Of a stretch of 64,000 bases of DNA, positions 39,229 to 47,090 are shown in pieces (the first letter of the stretch is position 1; each line of letters opens with the position of its first letter). Both the position numbers and the translations under genes were made by a program. This DNA comes from Candidatus Daviesbacteria bacterium (GTDB lineage: Bacteria > Patescibacteria > Microgenomatia > Daviesbacterales > UBA10151), in assembly GCA_028687915.1 (NCBI GenBank), contig JAQTZF010000001.1:930001-994000 (forward strand). The letters are read 5' to 3'. The notes under the pieces are model-generated. The model had not been told where the DNA came from, ran no database searches, and worked only from the letters and a program-made list of their open reading frames with translations.

Positions 39229-40359
39229 TTAAGGAATAAGTTTGCGGATATCAGAGAATGTAACTAATACAATAAAAATCAACAAAATAATCATACCTAT
39301 TGTATGAACAGATTTTTCGAAATTTGCATTTACTTTTTTTCGTGTAATAAATTCTATTGCTAAAAAGAATAATCTACCTCCATCAAGCGCTGGCCAAGGT
39401 AAAATATTTATCACTGCAAGATTTAGGGATAATAAAGCAATTAAGTTTAGATAAGGTAAAAATGGATTTTTTGTTTCTAATACTGATCCTGCGAGTTGTG
39501 TAATACCAACTGGTCCTGAAACTGTCTGGGAAATTGGAGTTATACTTTTTGTGTTAATTGAAGAACCAATTAAGTTTCCAAATATTTGAAAAGAATAAAG
39601 AGTAAAATTATAGCTGTGAGTCAAACCGGAAGCTAACTTTTGTAATGGTGTTGTATAAGTTAAATTAGCAATAGTCACAGTTCCTAAAGAAACACCCAAC
39701 GGACCTTCACCTTTTGGAGGATTTGTTCTTGGAACTACTTCAATCTGCCTTGCTGAATCTTCTGTATCAACTACTGTTAAAGTAATCGCTTCTCCAGAAT
39801 TCTTTTGCACCTGGCCAATAAAATTTTCTGCATTATCAATTGGCGCATCATTTAATTTTATAATTCTATCCCCTTGCTTAATGCCAACCATGTCAGCAGG
39901 CGATTTTTTAGACACATCTCCAACTAATACAACTGTTTCATTAATTTGGTTAGCACCGATAAATTTAAACGGAAAAAAGAGTGGAATCTCTTCCTGAAAA
40001 CCCTTACCAGCTAAGACAATCCAAAATAATAATACTGCCAGTAAAAAGTTCATTACCACTCCAGCCACAACAATCATCATTCTTTGTAGTACAGGTTTGG
40101 AGCCAAATGAGCGGGAATCTTTTAAGATATTGCTGTCAGTTTCATCTTCACCAAACAGCCTTACAAAGCCACCGATAGGCAAAAGGTTTAAAGAAACTAT
40201 TGTTTCACCAACTTTTTTACTAAATAATTTTGGAGGAATACCAAAACCAAATTCTTCCACCTTAACCCCAAATTTTTTGGCCACAATAAAATGTCCAAAT
40301 TCATGAATAAGAACCAAACTTAACAAAGTTAGGATAAAAACTATCGCTGTTATAATCAT
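39229..40359 (-). CDS. rseP: Site-2 zinc protease RseP
   Basis: 376 residues. HExxH zinc motif in LVLIHEFGHFIVAKKFG (TM1), ILPWPALDGGRLFFLAIEF supplying the third ligand (the LDG motif; N-P replaced by W-P-A) and one PDZ domain at about 145-235 (VSKKSPADMVGIKQGDRIIK). Three or four transmembrane helices. Cuts transmembrane anti-sigma factors or signal peptides within the membrane. Co-directional with frr-tsf-rpsB as in many bacteria; seven bases after frr. Confidence 0.94.
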   Translation of the reverse strand: MIITAIVFILTLLSLVLIHEFGHFIVAKKFGVKVEEFGFGIPPKLFSKKVGETIVSLNLLPIGGFVRLFGEDETDSNILKDSRSFGSKPVLQRMMIVVAGVVMNFLLAVLLFWIVLAGKGFQEEIPLFFPFKFIGANQINETVVLVGDVSKKSPADMVGIKQGDRIIKLNDAPIDNAENFIGQVQKNSGEAITLTVVDTEDSARQIEVVPRTNPPKGEGPLGVSLGTVTIANLTYTTPLQKLASGLTHSYNFTLYSFQIFGNLIGSSINTKSITPISQTVSGPVGITQLAGSVLETKNPFLPYLNLIALLSLNLAVINILPWPALDGGRLFFLAIEFITRKKVNANFEKSVHTIGMIILLIFIVLVTFSDIRKLIP

Positions 40360-40366
40360 ATAGAAA

Positions 40367-40921
40367 CTAGAGTTCTGTGAGCTCTTTTACTTTATCTTTT
40401 CCTAATTCTTCAATAAATACCGTTGATTTTTCAATTAATTCTTGTAAAATTTTCTCTCGTCTTTGCCACTCATCTTCCCCAAAAACATCTGCTTCTTTTT
40501 CTTGCTCCCATTTAGCTCTGATATCTTGTCTAATTTGTCTAAAATTAATTTTTGTTTCTTCTTTTTTAAGATGTACAACTTTAATTAGTTCCTCACGTCT
40601 TTCTGCTGTTAAAGGAGGAATTGGTAATCTGATAATTGCTCCTTCAAATGAAGGATTTAAACCTAAGTTTGCTTCCTGAATGGCTTTAACAACATTATGC
40701 ACAATAGAAGCATCCCAAACTTGTACAGTTAAAAGATTTGGTTGTGGTGCAGAAATATTTGCCACTTCCAATAATTTTAATCTTGTGTCATAAGCTTCTA
40801 CTGGAATGTTTTCAATAAATGCTGGATTTGCCCGACCAACTCTAATAGAGGATAGTTCGTGCTTTAAATGTTCAATCGCTGATTGAATTGATGTGTTTGC
40901 TTCGTTTAATACTGGATCCAT
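40367..40921 (-). CDS. frr: Ribosome recycling factor
   Basis: 184 residues, standard length. Motifs: HLKHELSSIRVGRANPAFIE, RLPIPPLTAERREELIKVVH and RREKILQELIEKSTVFIEEL. With EF-G it splits post-termination ribosomes. The ATG overlaps the stop of tsf by one base (TAATG), so translation is coupled. Part of the rpsB-tsf-frr-rseP operon. Confidence 0.97.
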   Translation of the reverse strand: MDPVLNEANTSIQSAIEHLKHELSSIRVGRANPAFIENIPVEAYDTRLKLLEVANISAPQPNLLTVQVWDASIVHNVVKAIQEANLGLNPSFEGAIIRLPIPPLTAERREELIKVVHLKKEETKINFRQIRQDIRAKWEQEKEADVFGEDEWQRREKILQELIEKSTVFIEELGKDKVKELTEL

Positions 40922-41370
40922 TATTCGCCTAGTTCAATTCTAGCAAATTTTCCAATCTGAATGTTCTCCCCAACTTTACCAATCACTGATTTAACTAAAG
41001 CATCAATTGTTTGTGAAGGATCCCGGACATAATCTTGTTTTAATAATTTTTCTGTATTTTCAGGATTCATGGATGCAATTTGCAAGGCTATTTCATGAGC
41101 TAAATTCTTAAAAGCTTCTGTTTTGGCTACAAAGTCTGTCTCACAAAGAAGATCTACAACAACTCCAACTTTACCTGCATGTGAATAAACTTCGACTAAT
41201 CCAGCTTTAACTTCTCTGTCTGCTTTTTTGGCTGCTTTATCAAAACCTTTTTGTTTGATGATTTCGAGGGCTTTTTTGTAGTCACCTTTTGACTCTGTGA
41301 GGGCTTCTTTACAGTCAGCAATTCCAGCTCCTGTTTCTTCTCTTAACTTTTTTAAATCCTCAATATTCAT
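40921..41370 (-). CDS. tsf: Elongation factor Ts, short form
   Basis: 149 residues. The UBA-like N-terminal domain (LKKLREETGAGIADCKEALT) and the TDFVAKTEAFKNLAHEIALQ core that displaces Mg/GDP in EF-Tu are present. It then ends quickly with QIGKFARIELGE, so the duplicated second core subdomain and coiled coil of the E. coli protein (283 residues) are absent. Nucleotide exchange factor for EF-Tu. Nine bases separate it from rpsB. Confidence 0.95.
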   Translation of the reverse strand: MNIEDLKKLREETGAGIADCKEALTESKGDYKKALEIIKQKGFDKAAKKADREVKAGLVEVYSHAGKVGVVVDLLCETDFVAKTEAFKNLAHEIALQIASMNPENTEKLLKQDYVRDPSQTIDALVKSVIGKVGENIQIGKFARIELGE

Positions 41371-41379
41371 ATGAGTATT

Positions 41380-42204
41380 TTAAACTATTCTTTCAGAATC
41401 TAACACTGCCTTTTTCTCAACTTCTTCTTCTGCTGCTGCTACTTCTTCAGCAATGTTTGGAGCTACAACCTCTTCTTGCTTCTCAGATTCTTCTTGTTTT
41501 TTCAAAGCAATTTTACCAGCAGATTTTAATCCTTCTGCATAAGCATCAGCAATTGCTTCTGTAATAATTTGGATTGATTTAGAAGCATCATCATTAGCTG
41601 GAATTGGATGATTAATTAATAACGGGTTTGAGTTTGTGTCACAAATTCCTACAATTGGTAAATCAATTCTGATAGCTTCTGCAACTGCTGTACTTTCAGC
41701 TACTGTATCAATAATAAAAATAGCATCTGGTAATCTATCAAATTTAGCAATACCACCTAATTCATTCTCAAACTTAACTAACTTTTTACTAATTAAAAGT
41801 TGTTCTTTTTTTGTGTAATGAGTTAATTCACCTTTTTCTTGTTTATCTTTAAGATCTAAAAGTTTTTTGATATTTTTTCTGACTTCATCAAAATTAGTTA
41901 AAAATCCACCTACCCAACGATAAGTTACATATGGAGCTCCTGCTCTTTCAGCAAGTTCCTTAACTATTGGCTGAGCCTGCTTTTTAGTACCAAGAAAAAG
42001 TAAAACTTTTCCTTCTTTACCTAATTTTTCAACATAATCAATTGCTTCTTTCAGCTTCTTTTCAGATTTTCCCAAATCTATAATATGAACACCATCTCTG
42101 ACACCATAAATATATTGCTGCATTTTTGGGTGACCACGTCGAACTTGATGCCCGAAATGGACACCTGCTTCTAACAATTCTTGTAAGGTTGGTACTTTTG
42201 ACAT
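41380..42204 (-). CDS. rpsB: Small ribosomal subunit protein uS2
   Basis: 274 residues from ATG 42204 (MSKVPTLQELLEAGVHFGHQ), chosen over the frame to 42231 because AAGGA lies five bases upstream and homologues start here. YRWVGGFLTNFDEVRKNIKK and the IVGICDTNSNPLLINHPIPA motif are typical of uS2. The C-terminal 40 residues are an acidic Glu/Ala tail, longer than in E. coli. First gene of rpsB-tsf-frr-rseP, with a structured leader upstream. Confidence 0.96.
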   Translation of the reverse strand: MSKVPTLQELLEAGVHFGHQVRRGHPKMQQYIYGVRDGVHIIDLGKSEKKLKEAIDYVEKLGKEGKVLLFLGTKKQAQPIVKELAERAGAPYVTYRWVGGFLTNFDEVRKNIKKLLDLKDKQEKGELTHYTKKEQLLISKKLVKFENELGGIAKFDRLPDAIFIIDTVAESTAVAEAIRIDLPIVGICDTNSNPLLINHPIPANDDASKSIQIITEAIADAYAEGLKSAGKIALKKQEESEKQEEVVAPNIAEEVAAAEEEVEKKAVLDSERIV

Positions 42205-42221
42205 GTTTTCCTTCAACTTCT

Positions 42222-42257
42222 CTACTATCAACGAATTCAGGAAAACCTAAATAGTAG
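42222..42257 (-). promoter_or_regulatory. Structured rpsB mRNA leader
   Basis: In the transcript CTACTAT (42257-42251) pairs with ATAGTAG (42228-42222), and the inner TTAGG can pair with CCTGA. The stem ends 17 bases before the ATG, placing it next to the ribosome binding site. uS2 represses its own operon in E. coli; a similar use here is inferred. Confidence 0.45.
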
Positions 42258-42272
42258 ATGCTTGATGTGGGT

Positions 42273-42301
42273 ATTTTAGCAATATTTCTTTAATATGACA
42301 A
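42273..42301 (-). promoter_or_regulatory. Promoter of the rpsB operon
   Basis: TTGTCA (42301-42296), 17-base spacer ending TGC (extended -10), TAAAAT (42278-42273). The leader is about 60 bases. Confidence 0.6.
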
Positions 42302-42323
42302 TAGTGAAGTATGGAACAGCGGT

Positions 42324-42352
42324 TTGACTAACAGTTATCAATTATCTATAAT
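42324..42352 (+). promoter_or_regulatory. Promoter of the NUDIX gene
   Basis: TTGACT at 42324-42329 and TATAAT at 42347-42352, 17 bases apart; 21 bases to the ATG. Divergent from the rpsB promoter. Confidence 0.65.
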
Positions 42353-42373
42353 CTATAGGCTTAAATTTTAAAT

Positions 42374-43099
42374 ATGGCAAAAGAATGTTTAGCAATTCCA
42401 ACCGAAATATTAGTTCAGGAAAATATCCTTCCGGCAAAGCGGAAAAATAAAGCTTTATATATTCCCTTATCCACTATTGGTGGTGTTGAAACTATTTATA
42501 ATTTAACAGCACAATATGGAGAATACAGAGATAGAGAAGGTGAACAACCAGTTGAAAAAGATCCTAATTTTCAGCAATTAATTATGTATGCTTTTGTACT
42601 TAGAGATAGAAGTTTTTTAGCTTATCAAAGAGGAAGTCACAAAGAAGGAAATTATGATGAGAGTAGATTAGAAGGTAAGATTTCACTAGGATTAGGAGGT
42701 CATATTGAACGCAGTGATTTAACTTTAGAAGACTCGCTATATAGAGAAATTGATGAAGAGGCTGAAATATGGATTAATAATGAGCCAATTAATTTTAGAC
42801 ATTCAGATCCTGAATTGGGACCTAAAATTTGGTCTATGAAAAACTACATTGATATTACTCCTGTAGGTTTGATTAAAGATGAAAGAGATTCGGTTGGAAA
42901 AGTTCATTTAGGAATTGCCTGTAGATTAACTACAAAACTTAAACAAGCAGATATCAGAGTAAAAACAGGTAGAGAAAGTGTTAGCTACCGGTACCTAACC
43001 CCAAAAAAATATCAGCAATTAGTTGAATCCCATAAATTAATACCAGAAGGATGGAGTGATATTGTTTTTAGAAATGAAATCTTAACTCCTATCAAATAA
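42374..43099 (+). CDS. NUDIX-fold phosphohydrolase-like protein (COG4112-like)
   Basis: 241 residues. The NUDIX box is LGGHIERSDLTLEDSLYREIDEEAEI-like at about residues 108-133; the core R-E-x-x-E-E (REIDEE) is intact while the upstream Glu of G-x5-E is shifted by an insertion, as in COG4112 predicted phosphoesterases. FVLRDRSFLAYQRG precedes it as a strand. Possibly hydrolyses a nucleotide derivative, which suits its position beside the thymidylate cluster, but the substrate is unknown. Its end overlaps the convergent tmk-thyX gene by 18 bases. Confidence 0.75.
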   Translation: MAKECLAIPTEILVQENILPAKRKNKALYIPLSTIGGVETIYNLTAQYGEYRDREGEQPVEKDPNFQQLIMYAFVLRDRSFLAYQRGSHKEGNYDESRLEGKISLGLGGHIERSDLTLEDSLYREIDEEAEIWINNEPINFRHSDPELGPKIWSMKNYIDITPVGLIKDERDSVGKVHLGIACRLTTKLKQADIRVKTGRESVSYRYLTPKKYQQLVESHKLIPEGWSDIVFRNEILTPIK

Positions 43100-45358
43100 T
43101 TCAGTACGGCTTAAAGGATTTGGTTCTTTATCCAATTTTAGACCTGAAAGATAAGGATCTGATTTTGCAATTAGTTGGTTTGCTTTATAAGATAAATCCC
43201 GATAATTAATATGACCACCATTCCTAGCTCTTAAGTGAGTTAAATAAAGTGATTGCTTTGGATCTCCATGCATCCATATATCTGTTTGATGAGCTAATGG
43301 TAATAAGTTTAAAACAAAAGAGTAATCAATAGAATCTCCATACTTATTATTTACATCATCCACAAACTTATAAAGTTTTTCATAATAATCATCCAAATCC
43401 TGTTCAAACTTTTTAGCTATTTTTTCAAATTTAGGTACTTCTGTAAGATACAATGGTAAACCAAAACCACAACTCATTACTTGCAAAGCTGTATCTATAG
43501 TCCAACGTTCTCCATAAATTAAAGGAATAGGAATAAATCTTTTATTGGCTCTGTGTCTATTCCAATCACGGACTTCTCCCATAAAACAATTAAGTTCTAA
43601 TGTCATTCCAGAAGTTCCTGCCCAAAGTGGTAATTCCTGATTATGATTGTGTCCTTCAAATAAAATTTCACTAATTTTCTTTTTTATGTTTGGTGTTTGG
43701 TTATTAACCCAGTCCAATAATTTCTTCCTATTTAAACCTGGCCAAATAGTCAAAAGGTATTGAGCAACCATTTTATCTCCTTCGGAGTATTTTTCTGATA
43801 ACAAGTTAACACCTTGTTTTACTTTTCCTTTAAGCTTTCTATTAATAGGAACTTCTTCTAAGAAGTTTGTTTCATTTGTTATAAAATTTCGTAAACTTAC
43901 AATACTATTGTTTGTTATTAATGAAGCCTCACTGTGTCTGATTAAACTTGGAGCCTCTGCTTTAAATTCTAAACTTTTTTCAATTTCTTTTAATGGAGTA
44001 AATAATTGCTCTATTTGAAAACCAACACGATGATAAAAAGGAATAGGAGAGCTCTTTAATTGTGAAATTATTCTGGACCAATCTCTTGCAGAAGTATCAA
44101 GAGATAAGCCACTACATGCTCCCAGTGGCAAAAAGAATCTTACACAATCCATAACCCTTGAATTTAAAGCTCCTTTGTCATTATCTCCCGGTTTATAGAA
44201 TTTTTCAAAAGCCGCCAAAATCTGATCTTTATGGGAAGCATAAAGATCCAGAGCGAGTTTACCAAAAGACTGATATGTATCTTCCAAATTTGCTAATTCT
44301 TCTGATGGAAAATCATCTGGTAAATAATTTCTAATTGGATGCAAAGCAGCATCTTTAAATTTTGATTGGTATCTGCTTGATTTCTCCTGACCCGCATTTA
44401 CTGCAGCATTGTTAAATAATGCTAAACATAAATGCATCGGGGTATTATGTGTACTAATTTCCAGGTGAGCCATATCCCCTACAGATTTATGTCCATAATT
44501 TCTAAACATTTCATCAAGTTTTTGATCTGGATCTACACCCTTTTCCCCCATTTCATACATTATTTCCCAGGGAGCTCCAGGAGCTCTGGAATGCCTGGCT
44601 CCGGCCCAAGCTCTATGAGCTGCAGTTCTATTCTTTGAATTGGCAATGGTGGTTGTAATTACCACCCCTGTGATTTTATCCTCTAAACAAACAAGCCTCA
44701 ACCCTGTGTCTTTTTCCGAATAAACAAACCATTTAAAGTCATCTTTTTCCAGCTCTTTCTCAGGTTGTGGATTCTTTAAAAAACTATCAGTAACTAAATT
44801 TATAATATCTAAATGTACTTCTTCCGGAGTTCTTGTGGCATAAACTTTTTTCCAACCATATCTGGCTCCTAGTTCTAGATGTATTCGCTGACCCTTTTCC
44901 CAAATCTCATCATCTGCTTCATTGCGATGATTTTTTTCTATACCGCTTACAAATCTTTCTCCATGTAATAAAATTGCTAAATCTTCTTTTAATAATTTTT
45001 TATTTATTTTCTCCAAAGCCTCAAGGGGTACACCCCAGGTCATACCCCATGCTACTCCTGTACCAGTATAATCTTCTGCTAATACCCACTTACCTGCATT
45101 TAAATATGACTTAAGTTTTGGTTCAAAATCTGCTCTATTTTGAGCATAAAGTTTTTGCAAATCTAAATCTGGCATTTTTAAACCCTCTCGCAAAACTGCA
45201 TTTATTTTTGGTCCGGTTGGTTTTAAATCATAAATTGGATATTTTAAGCGGATAGTCTTAATACCTTTTTCCTGTAAGGATTTTTCAAGTAATTCAACTT
45301 GTTTTGATTTACCTAAATTATTTGCTCCGTATAAAACAATAAATTTACCTTTTTTCAT
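43082..45358 (-). CDS. Thymidylate kinase-like / double ThyX-like fusion protein
   Basis: 758 residues. Residues 1-195 are a TMK-like kinase: FIVLYGANNLGKSKQVELLE (P-loop G-x4-G-K-S), and AEDYTGTGVAWG where the usual D-R-Y is E-D-Y. Residues 230-470 form a first ThyX-like half: YGHKSVGDMAHLEIS and GQEKSSRYQ (ThyX N-E-x-S-x-R-Y), but the R-H-R triplet is N317-A-A. Residues 560-745 form a second half: VRDWNRHRANKRF keeps R601-H-R, but the following N-E-x-S-x-R-Y is lost. Predicted to make dTMP from dUMP with methylene-THF/FADH2, then phosphorylate it. The ATG overlaps the dut stop (ATGA). Confidence 0.85.
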   Translation of the reverse strand: MKKGKFIVLYGANNLGKSKQVELLEKSLQEKGIKTIRLKYPIYDLKPTGPKINAVLREGLKMPDLDLQKLYAQNRADFEPKLKSYLNAGKWVLAEDYTGTGVAWGMTWGVPLEALEKINKKLLKEDLAILLHGERFVSGIEKNHRNEADDEIWEKGQRIHLELGARYGWKKVYATRTPEEVHLDIINLVTDSFLKNPQPEKELEKDDFKWFVYSEKDTGLRLVCLEDKITGVVITTTIANSKNRTAAHRAWAGARHSRAPGAPWEIMYEMGEKGVDPDQKLDEMFRNYGHKSVGDMAHLEISTHNTPMHLCLALFNNAAVNAGQEKSSRYQSKFKDAALHPIRNYLPDDFPSEELANLEDTYQSFGKLALDLYASHKDQILAAFEKFYKPGDNDKGALNSRVMDCVRFFLPLGACSGLSLDTSARDWSRIISQLKSSPIPFYHRVGFQIEQLFTPLKEIEKSLEFKAEAPSLIRHSEASLITNNSIVSLRNFITNETNFLEEVPINRKLKGKVKQGVNLLSEKYSEGDKMVAQYLLTIWPGLNRKKLLDWVNNQTPNIKKKISEILFEGHNHNQELPLWAGTSGMTLELNCFMGEVRDWNRHRANKRFIPIPLIYGERWTIDTALQVMSCGFGLPLYLTEVPKFEKIAKKFEQDLDDYYEKLYKFVDDVNNKYGDSIDYSFVLNLLPLAHQTDIWMHGDPKQSLYLTHLRARNGGHINYRDLSYKANQLIAKSDPYLSGLKLDKEPNPLSRTELFDRS

Positions 45359-45789
45359 TTGTGACCTGTACTACCAAAACCTCCCCTATCAGTTTTTTTT
45401 ATCTCATCAACTTCTTCCCATTCTGCGATTTCAACTGGTACAAAAATACCCTGACCAATTCTTTCTCCTCTTTCTACTACAGTTTCTTCATCAGTAATAT
45501 TGTAAACAGCTAAGTTATATTCATCAGTTGGACCACAAAAATCCTGATCACCAATCCCCACCCCATTTGCCTTAATTAATCCTTTCTTAAAAGGAGCTGA
45601 GCTTCTTAGTGTAATTAAAAACATATAACCTTTTGGAGTTCCAATAATTATATTTGTTGGAATTTTCACCAAAGTTTTAGGAGGAACTACAGTTGTAATT
45701 CTGGCATACAAATCACAACCCACTGAACCATCTGTTTGATATTTTGGTAAGGGCAGTTCTTTATCAATCCGCGTAATTTTAACTTTCAT
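45355..45789 (-). CDS. dut: dUTP diphosphatase
   Basis: 144 residues, trimeric dUTPase size. The five motifs are visible: GCDLYARI (1), RSSAPFKKGLI (2, R-S-S), GVGIGDQDFCGPTDEYNLAVYN (3, with unusual GIGDQDFCG for G-x-I-D-x-x-Y-x-G), RIGQGIFVPV (4) and RGGFGSTG (5). Converts dUTP to dUMP and supplies ThyX. Shine-Dalgarno GAGGA seven bases upstream; translationally coupled to tmk-thyX. Confidence 0.92.
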   Translation of the reverse strand: MKVKITRIDKELPLPKYQTDGSVGCDLYARITTVVPPKTLVKIPTNIIIGTPKGYMFLITLRSSAPFKKGLIKANGVGIGDQDFCGPTDEYNLAVYNITDEETVVERGERIGQGIFVPVEIAEWEEVDEIKKTDRGGFGSTGHK

Positions 45790-45808
45790 AATTTTGTCCT
45801 CAAAATTT

Positions 45809-45847
45809 CAAGCTTTGCTTAAGACCGGAGGTCGCAAGCTTTGCTTA
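45809..45847 (-). repeat. Direct repeat pair around a small palindrome, dcd-dut gap
   Basis: CAAGCTTTGCTTA occurs at 45809-45821 and 45835-45847; each contains the mini-palindrome AAGCAAAGCTT in the reverse direction. Between them is GACCGGAGGTC, arms GACC/GGTC. Three small hairpins could form in the mRNA before dut. Confidence 0.55.
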
Positions 45848-45854
45848 TTTCAAA

Positions 45855-46478
45855 CTATTTTTTAAAGTTTTTCCAATACTGGCTTGCCATTGGTTTTGGG
45901 TTTTTTGAAAATTCATTAATATATTTACTTTTTAAAGCTGCACTACCATAACAATTTTCTGCTTCACAAGTAAGTGCAGAAAATCTAACTTGACCAATTG
46001 GCATGTCTGGATAAATTAAAAGTGGCTGGTCAGTAAGATTAGTAATTTCTAAAGTAACATGACCAGAAAATCCCGGATCAATAAAACCTGCTGTTGCATG
46101 AATAACAAGTCCCAATCTACCTAAGCTACTTTTTCCTTCTACATTTGCTAAAAGTTGTGATGGTAAATGAAGCCATTCTGAAGTTACTCCTAAAATAAAT
46201 TCATGTGGATGTAACATACCTCCTTTATTTAAATCCAAAACCTCATATTCCAAATACTGATCAACAGGTTTTTTTAAATCTATCACTGCATCTTTATTTC
46301 TGCGTCTCGCAAAAACCATTATTGTCTTTGCTAAGTGAAGATCAATTGAAGATGGTTGAATATTCAAATCTTTATTAGGCTTAACTTCTAAATACCCTTC
46401 TTTTATTGCTAACTTAATATCTCTATCAGATAATACAGCTCCGCCTTGTTGTAGAAAAGTTAAATTTTTATTATTCAT
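45855..46478 (-). CDS. dcd: dCTP deaminase
   Basis: 207 residues from ATG 46478; the upstream in-frame TTG (46484) has no better context. LNIQPSSIDLHLAKTIMVF, VEGKSSLGRLGLVIHATAGF and IDPGFSGHVTLEITN are diagnostic (nucleotide-binding R/S/S and the active-site H-A-T-A-G-F-I-D-P-G-F). Makes dUTP from dCTP, the substrate of the next gene, dut. The protein carries an N-terminal extension of about 15 residues before the typical VLSDRDI start. Confidence 0.94.
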   Translation of the reverse strand: MNNKNLTFLQQGGAVLSDRDIKLAIKEGYLEVKPNKDLNIQPSSIDLHLAKTIMVFARRRNKDAVIDLKKPVDQYLEYEVLDLNKGGMLHPHEFILGVTSEWLHLPSQLLANVEGKSSLGRLGLVIHATAGFIDPGFSGHVTLEITNLTDQPLLIYPDMPIGQVRFSALTCEAENCYGSAALKSKYINEFSKNPKPMASQYWKNFKK

Positions 46479-46495
46479 ACTCAATTTATTAAACT

Positions 46496-46524
46496 AATTT
46501 AGACAGTCTGAGATATTTTTTCAA
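46496..46524 (-). promoter_or_regulatory. Internal promoter upstream of dcd
   Basis: TTGAAA (46524-46519), 17-base spacer, TAAATT (46501-46496), 17 bases to the ATG. It overlaps the last bases of the kinase gene. Confidence 0.4.
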
Positions 46525-47090
46525 GTAGTCAATTTAGTTAAAATATCATTCAGCTTTTGTTGGAACTCTTCTGGTGTGCCTTCATTAATAATATGGAACT
46601 CTGCTCTTTCCATACATTTTTCAACATTCATTCCGAAATTTTCTGAATCATTCTTCTCTGCTTCTAAAAAGCTTTCCCAGGTAATTGGATCAGATCTTCC
46701 ATCTAAAGCTCTTTGCTTTATTCTTTCAAATCTTATTTTTTGATCAGCCTCTATTGCAACAAGGTGAAAATTTGGTAATTTTTGTAAGTATTCTATTTCA
46801 CCTAAACTGCGTACCCCATCAATTATGGCTTTTTCTGTATGCTGTTCTTTTATAATTTCCCAAGCCCTGCTAGCTAAAATTGACGACCCAAATTTTTCTC
46901 TTAATTCTCCTCCGGTTTCTGCTAATCGTTCGCGGGTTATATCTAAACCTCTTTTTTTAATTTCTTCCCTGATTTGGTCAGAAAGCGAAAAAGAAACAAA
47001 TCCATGCTTTTCTACTAAATATTTAGCAGCTTCTCCTTTACCTGAACAAATCTGTCCTACAAACCCGATGACTATTTTAGAATTACTCAT
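46521..47090 (-). CDS. P-loop nucleotide kinase (UPF0200 / dNMP-kinase-like)
   Basis: 189 residues. P-loop IGFVGQICSGKGEAAKYL, then SFSLSDQIREEIKKRG and TRERLAETGGELREKFG, a pattern of archaeal UPF0200 and related NMP kinases, and IIDGVRSLGEIEYLQ. EADQKIRFERIKQRALDGRSD gives the LID-like Arg-rich part. Since it overlaps pyrG by four bases (ATGA) and precedes dcd, phosphorylation of CMP/dCMP or another pyrimidine monophosphate is the best guess; dephospho-CoA kinase is an alternative. Confidence 0.72.
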   Translation of the reverse strand: MSNSKIVIGFVGQICSGKGEAAKYLVEKHGFVSFSLSDQIREEIKKRGLDITRERLAETGGELREKFGSSILASRAWEIIKEQHTEKAIIDGVRSLGEIEYLQKLPNFHLVAIEADQKIRFERIKQRALDGRSDPITWESFLEAEKNDSENFGMNVEKCMERAEFHIINEGTPEEFQQKLNDILTKLTT

